Source of the DNA: Geodermatophilus normandii
GTDB taxonomy: Bacteria > Actinomycetota > Actinomycetes > Mycobacteriales > Geodermatophilaceae
NCBI RefSeq assembly: GCF_003182485.1
Contig: NZ_QGTX01000001.1
Location: forward strand, 2,992,001-3,056,000
DNA: 64,000 nucleotides
Direction of reading: 5' to 3'
A program made the translations under genes and the position numbers. This document shows positions 62,709-64,000 of the stretch, one piece after another. A model generated the notes under the pieces. That model was not told the DNA's origin and made no database searches. It worked only from the letters and a program-made list of their open reading frames with translations. The first letter of the stretch is position 1. Each line of letters opens with the position of its first letter.

Positions 62709-63220
62709 GCACGGACCTCCCCGTCCCCCGCCACCCGCACGCCCGTGGCGGGCTCCCGCGGGGAGGCCGGGACAGCGGGACCGACCCGGCCGGGGCCCCC
62801 GAGCTGGTGGTCATGGTCGGCCTGCAGGGTGCGGGCAAGTCGACGTGGGTGCAGCGGCACCTGGCCGCCACGCACGCCGTGGTCAGCAAGGACCACTGGC
62901 CCCGCGCCCGCCGGCGGGAGGCCCGCCAGCAGCGGGTCGTCGCCGGGCTGCTCGCGGGCGGGCGCAGCGTCGTCGTCGACAACACGAACCCCTCGCCGGA
63001 GGAGCGCGCGCCGCTCGTGGTCGCGGCCCGCGCCGCCGGTGTCCCGGTGCGCGCGGTGTGGGTGGACACCCCGCTGGAGCAGTGTCTGGCCCGCAACGAC
63101 GCCCGCGAGGGCCACGCCCGCGTGCCCCTGGTCGGCGTCCTGGCCGCGCGGTCGCGGTTCCGCCCTCCGACGGAGGACGAGGGGTTCGAACGGGTCGACG
63201 TCGTCCGCCCCGGGAGCTGA
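62705..63220 (+). CDS. P-loop kinase-like ATPase (AAA/PNK-like)
   Basis: A 171-residue P-loop protein: Walker A 'GLQGAGKST' (residues 39-47), 'VVSKDHWP' and 'VVVDNTNPSPEERAPL' are motifs of the polynucleotide-kinase/Zeta-type P-loop kinases that phosphorylate small molecules or nucleic acid ends. The lid-like 'CLARNDAREGHARVPL' has the usual Arg. No partner domain is fused. It overlaps the previous small gene by ATGA. Confidence 0.83.
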   Translation: MSTDLPVPRHPHARGGLPRGGRDSGTDPAGAPELVVMVGLQGAGKSTWVQRHLAATHAVVSKDHWPRARRREARQQRVVAGLLAGGRSVVVDNTNPSPEERAPLVVAARAAGVPVRAVWVDTPLEQCLARNDAREGHARVPLVGVLAARSRFRPPTEDEGFERVDVVRPGS

Positions 63221-63307
63221 CGACGCGGGGCGCCCTGTGCGGTCCTGGGAGCCGGTGCGGTAGACACTGCACGCCCGTCCGCCCCAGCCCCTCCCGGAGG
63301 TCCCCTC

Positions 63308-63727
63308 GTGCTGGCCAGCATCGGCTACGCCGTCGCCTACACCGCCGTCGGCCTCGTGCTGCTGGCCGTCGGCTACCTCGCCCTCGACCTGCTGACGCCC
63401 GGCCACCTGGGCCGGCGCATCTACGAGGACCGGTCGGTGAGCGCGGCGATCGTGCTGTCGGCGGGCTTCCTCGCCCAGGGCGCGATCATCTTCACCACGA
63501 TCTGGACCAACGCCACCTCCGGGTTCGGCCAGGCGCTGCTCTACACCGTGGTGTTCGGCGTGCTGGGCGTCCTGCTGCAGGCGGTCGCGTTCCTCGCCCT
63601 CGACCTGCTCACGCCGGGGAAGATGGGCGCCCTCGTCACCGAGGTCGGCTTCCACCCCGCGAGCCTGGTCAGCGCCGCGGCCCAGCTGTCGGTGGCCGCG
63701 ATCATCGTCGCCTCGATCTGGCCCTGA
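63308..63727 (+). CDS. DUF350 membrane protein
   Basis: A 139-residue protein with four membrane helices arranged as two related halves, each ending in a 'LALDLLTPG' turn; this repeat is the DUF350 signature. Function is unknown; relatives accompany envelope-stress genes. GTG start with a GGAGG ribosome site at about 63296-63300. Confidence 0.87.
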   Translation: MLASIGYAVAYTAVGLVLLAVGYLALDLLTPGHLGRRIYEDRSVSAAIVLSAGFLAQGAIIFTTIWTNATSGFGQALLYTVVFGVLGVLLQAVAFLALDLLTPGKMGALVTEVGFHPASLVSAAAQLSVAAIIVASIWP

Positions 63728-63772
63728 TCTGCGGTCCGGCGGGGCCGCCGGAGGAACGCCCGGGGCCCGACG

Positions 63773-63778
63773 TAACGT
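63773..63778 (+). promoter_or_regulatory. candidate -10 box TAACGT before the SDR gene
   Basis: TAACGT lies 100 bases before the ATG at 63879; a GAGAGGAA ribosome site precedes the start. Confidence 0.3.
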
Positions 63779-63878
63779 GTCCGGCGCAGCGTGGGCTACC
63801 CGCCGGTACCTCCCGGTGGGCGGCCCCGGACCGGACGGCCGGCGACGACGCCGCCCCACCCCAGCGAGAGGAACTCCC

Positions 63879-64000
63879 ATGAGCGAGGCAACCCCCCGCG
63901 TCGCCATCGTGACCGGCGCCGCGCGCGGCATCGGCGCCGCGACGGCGCAGCGGCTGGCCGCCGACGGGTACGCCGTGGCCGTGCTCGACCTCGACGAGGC
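63879..64000 (+). CDS. SDR family oxidoreductase, N-terminus only
   Basis: The first 40 residues are seen: 'VAIVTGAARGIGAATAQRLAADGYAVAVLDLDEA', the NAD(P) loop of a FabG-like short-chain dehydrogenase; the Asp after the second strand suggests NAD(H). The remainder lies outside the window. Confidence 0.88.
   Translation, partial: MSEATPRVAIVTGAARGIGAATAQRLAADGYAVAVLDLDE

Noticed and set aside
63180..63200. tRNA T-loop-like GGTTCGAAC
   Set aside because: It lies inside the kinase gene and no cloverleaf can be drawn around it; I saw no tRNA elsewhere.

Overview
The window is a chromosomal segment of a very GC-rich actinobacterium. Supporting signs are GTG starts, GTGA and ATGA stop/start overlaps, TAnnnT boxes placed for leaderless transcripts, a fabG-inhA-ferrochelatase operon, SigF partner switching, Ku with split LigD enzymes, a CatR-type Fur regulator beside a catalase, an F420-type PPOX protein, and DUF5709, DUF1360 and DUF2332 proteins. 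The gene content and protein style fit Geodermatophilaceae (Blastococcus, Geodermatophilus, Modestobacter). That placement is an inference and no rRNA is present to test it. Layout: 1-10.2 kb is housekeeping: the end of an ABC exporter, a sulfurtransferase, a sirohydrochlorin chelatase-type protein, an atypical SDR, aconitase, a Sir2 deacetylase operon and an acyl-CoA synthetase. 10.3-15.5 kb holds a secreted NlpC/P60 hydrolase and a MoxR-DUF58-VWA (BatA-like) operon. 15.5-25.4 kb is the plastic part. A quinone oxidoreductase is followed by a ~1.05 kb insert with an unrecognised protein, and then by a second, decayed copy of the 5' end of the same oxidoreductase gene. After that come a hemerythrin, a NodB-LysM deacetylase, GNAT, GDPD, MFS and G6PD genes, interspersed with remnants of MFS and alcohol dehydrogenase genes. 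25.4-33.9 kb has a frameshifted UvrC-like GIY-YIG protein, DUF2332, a CHAP hydrolase, DUF4326, a class I DAHP synthase with an odd start region, a degenerate TetR-like gene coupled to a 3Fe-4S ferredoxin and a cytochrome P450, a zinc ribbon and a patatin. 33.9-45.9 kb has fabG-inhA-cpfC (type II fatty-acid synthesis plus coproporphyrin ferrochelatase), a methyltransferase, a second hemerythrin, an NfeD/SPFH pair, rsbW-sigF divergent from a four-domain PP2C phosphatase, topoisomerase IB and an STAS antagonist. 46-53.7 kb has DUF5709, DUF1360, Ku with separate LigD-type ligase and polymerase, PurU, and catR-katA behind a clear palindrome. 53.8-64 kb has an aromatic-acid type MFS transporter, a PAC2 protein, two AI-2E (PerM) family membrane proteins (one with an apparent frameshift), several small conserved proteins, a dienelactone hydrolase coupled to an ankyrin protein, a P-loop kinase, DUF350, and the start of an SDR cut by the window end. 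The dominant themes are stress and desiccation tolerance (SigF switching, catalase, hemerythrins, NHEJ) and cell-envelope work (NlpC/P60, CHAP, NodB-LysM, MoxR/VWA). I found no rRNA, tRNA, CRISPR array, transposase or integrase. I see no clear wholly new system. The most unusual local structures are the direct-repeat-flanked insert at 16.4-17.7 kb, the remnant cluster at 21.6-25.2 kb, two frameshifts in GC-rich tracts, and the multi-domain SigF switch.
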